From Candidatus Kuenenia stuttgartensis (GTDB taxonomy: Bacteria > Planctomycetota > Planctomycetia > Isosphaerales > Isosphaeraceae): a stretch of DNA of 5,860 bases. Each line of letters opens with the position of its first letter. Position 1 is the first letter of the stretch. Positions 5,376 through 5,860 of this stretch are shown here, piece by piece. The notes under the pieces were generated by a model, which saw only the letters and a list, made by a program, of their open reading frames with translations, was not told the origin of the DNA and did not search any database. The position numbers and the translations under genes were made by a program. The DNA lies in contig CAMBZY010000221.1 of NCBI GenBank assembly GCA_945872325.1, positions 1 through 5,860 on the forward strand, written 5' to 3'.

Positions 5376-5860
5376 ATGTCAGACGTAAAAACCGACGAGT
5401 ACTGGGTGGAGCGATATCTGGCGGGTGAAGCCAGCGCGTTCGACCATTTGGTACAAAGCACTCAGGGAAGGCTTTTTGCGAGCATCCTGAGGATCGTTGG
5501 TTCGCGAGACGAGGCGTTTGACGTTTTGCAGGAGACCTATCTGAAGGTGTTCCGCAACATCAAAAAATTCGAACGCGGATGTTCTTTCTACACATGGGTT
5601 TATCGCATTGCTGTGAACCAGTCGATCAGTCACAAACGCAAACGGAGATTGCCGAGTTTGAGGCTTGGCCGGTCGGATCATGAGGGTGGGTGTGACCTTG
5701 ATCCAGCGGACCCGAATTCGGAAACGTCGACGCTCGACAACCTCTTGATTGACGAGCGCAATGGCTTTATAGAGAAGGCATTAAACTCGTTACCGCCAGC
5801 CCAGAGGGCGGTGCTTGTGATGTGCGACTACGATGATTTGAGATACGACGAGATTGCGAC
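5376..5860 (+). CDS. ECF-family RNA polymerase sigma factor, 3' truncated by the window edge
   Basis: An open frame from ATG 5376 runs off the right end, with 161 complete codons visible. It directs RNA polymerase to a specific promoter class. The sigma region 2 is clear: AFDHLV (21-26), DEAFDVLQETYLKVFRNIKKF (45-65), then SFYTWVYRIAVNQSISHKRKR (70-90), which is the classic ECF -10 recognition and core-binding stretch. A linker rich in Asp, Ser and Gly (about 93-122) leads to region 4, beginning ALNSLPPAQRAVLVM (135-149) and YDEIA (157-161), where the helix-turn-helix for the -35 starts before the sequence ends. An in-frame TGA at 5373-5375 directly before the ATG rules out an earlier start. 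A sampled line of this gene (5401-5460) has 34/60 G+C against 26/60 in the AOR line 1921-1980, so composition may differ. Any anti-sigma partner would lie beyond the window. It is divergent from the LarA-like gene. Confidence 0.93.
   Translation, partial: MSDVKTDEYWVERYLAGEASAFDHLVQSTQGRLFASILRIVGSRDEAFDVLQETYLKVFRNIKKFERGCSFYTWVYRIAVNQSISHKRKRRLPSLRLGRSDHEGGCDLDPADPNSETSTLDNLLIDERNGFIEKALNSLPPAQRAVLVMCDYDDLRYDEIA

Noticed and set aside
5379..5681. Open frame on the - strand of 100 codons opposite the sigma factor gene.
   Set aside because: The + strand shows unmistakable sigma region 2 and 4 motifs; the - strand protein has none.

Overview
The window is a compact, gene-dense stretch of bacterial chromosome at moderate G+C. 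It shows no IS elements, CRISPR arrays, RNA genes or phage genes. The protein style suggests Planctomycetota: a YgfZ with KGCYLGQETVARLDALGHVNR-like wording, a stand-alone LarA-like protein and an ECF sigma factor. This assignment rests on recall, not a search, and is tentative.

Left block (1-3040, + strand). Three genes overlap end to start: the C-terminal part of a periplasmic-binding-like (MoeA/LysR-substrate-type) domain protein, a two-domain MobA-MoaD fusion, and a full-length aldehyde ferredoxin oxidoreductase (AOR). The overlaps are 10 bp and 4 bp, so the genes are almost certainly co-transcribed and translationally coupled. Read together they form a molybdenum/tungsten pterin cofactor and enzyme cassette. 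The upstream protein would handle or sense metal or cofactor. The fusion would carry a nucleotidyltransferase and a sulfur-carrier domain. The AOR would be the client that oxidises aldehydes. The most interesting item in the window is the fusion, whose last two residues are Gly-Gly, exactly where a working MoaD-type sulfur carrier needs them.

Middle block (3025-5217, - strand). A LarA-like (DUF2088) protein is followed after 54 bp by ygfZ, a folate-binding Fe-S maintenance protein. The ygfZ end overlaps the AOR end tail to tail by 16 bp. The LarA-like protein keeps the fold-level pattern and a Pro-His motif but lacks the usual GxHR and GFSGGxK motifs of nickel-pincer lactate racemase. It is therefore probably not a racemase.

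Right block (5218-5860). A 158-bp divergent intergenic region holds a sigma70-type promoter candidate for the - strand genes and an ECF-type promoter candidate (GGAACC, 16 bp, CGTC). The latter lies just upstream of an ECF RNA polymerase sigma factor gene that runs off the right edge, which suggests autoregulation.
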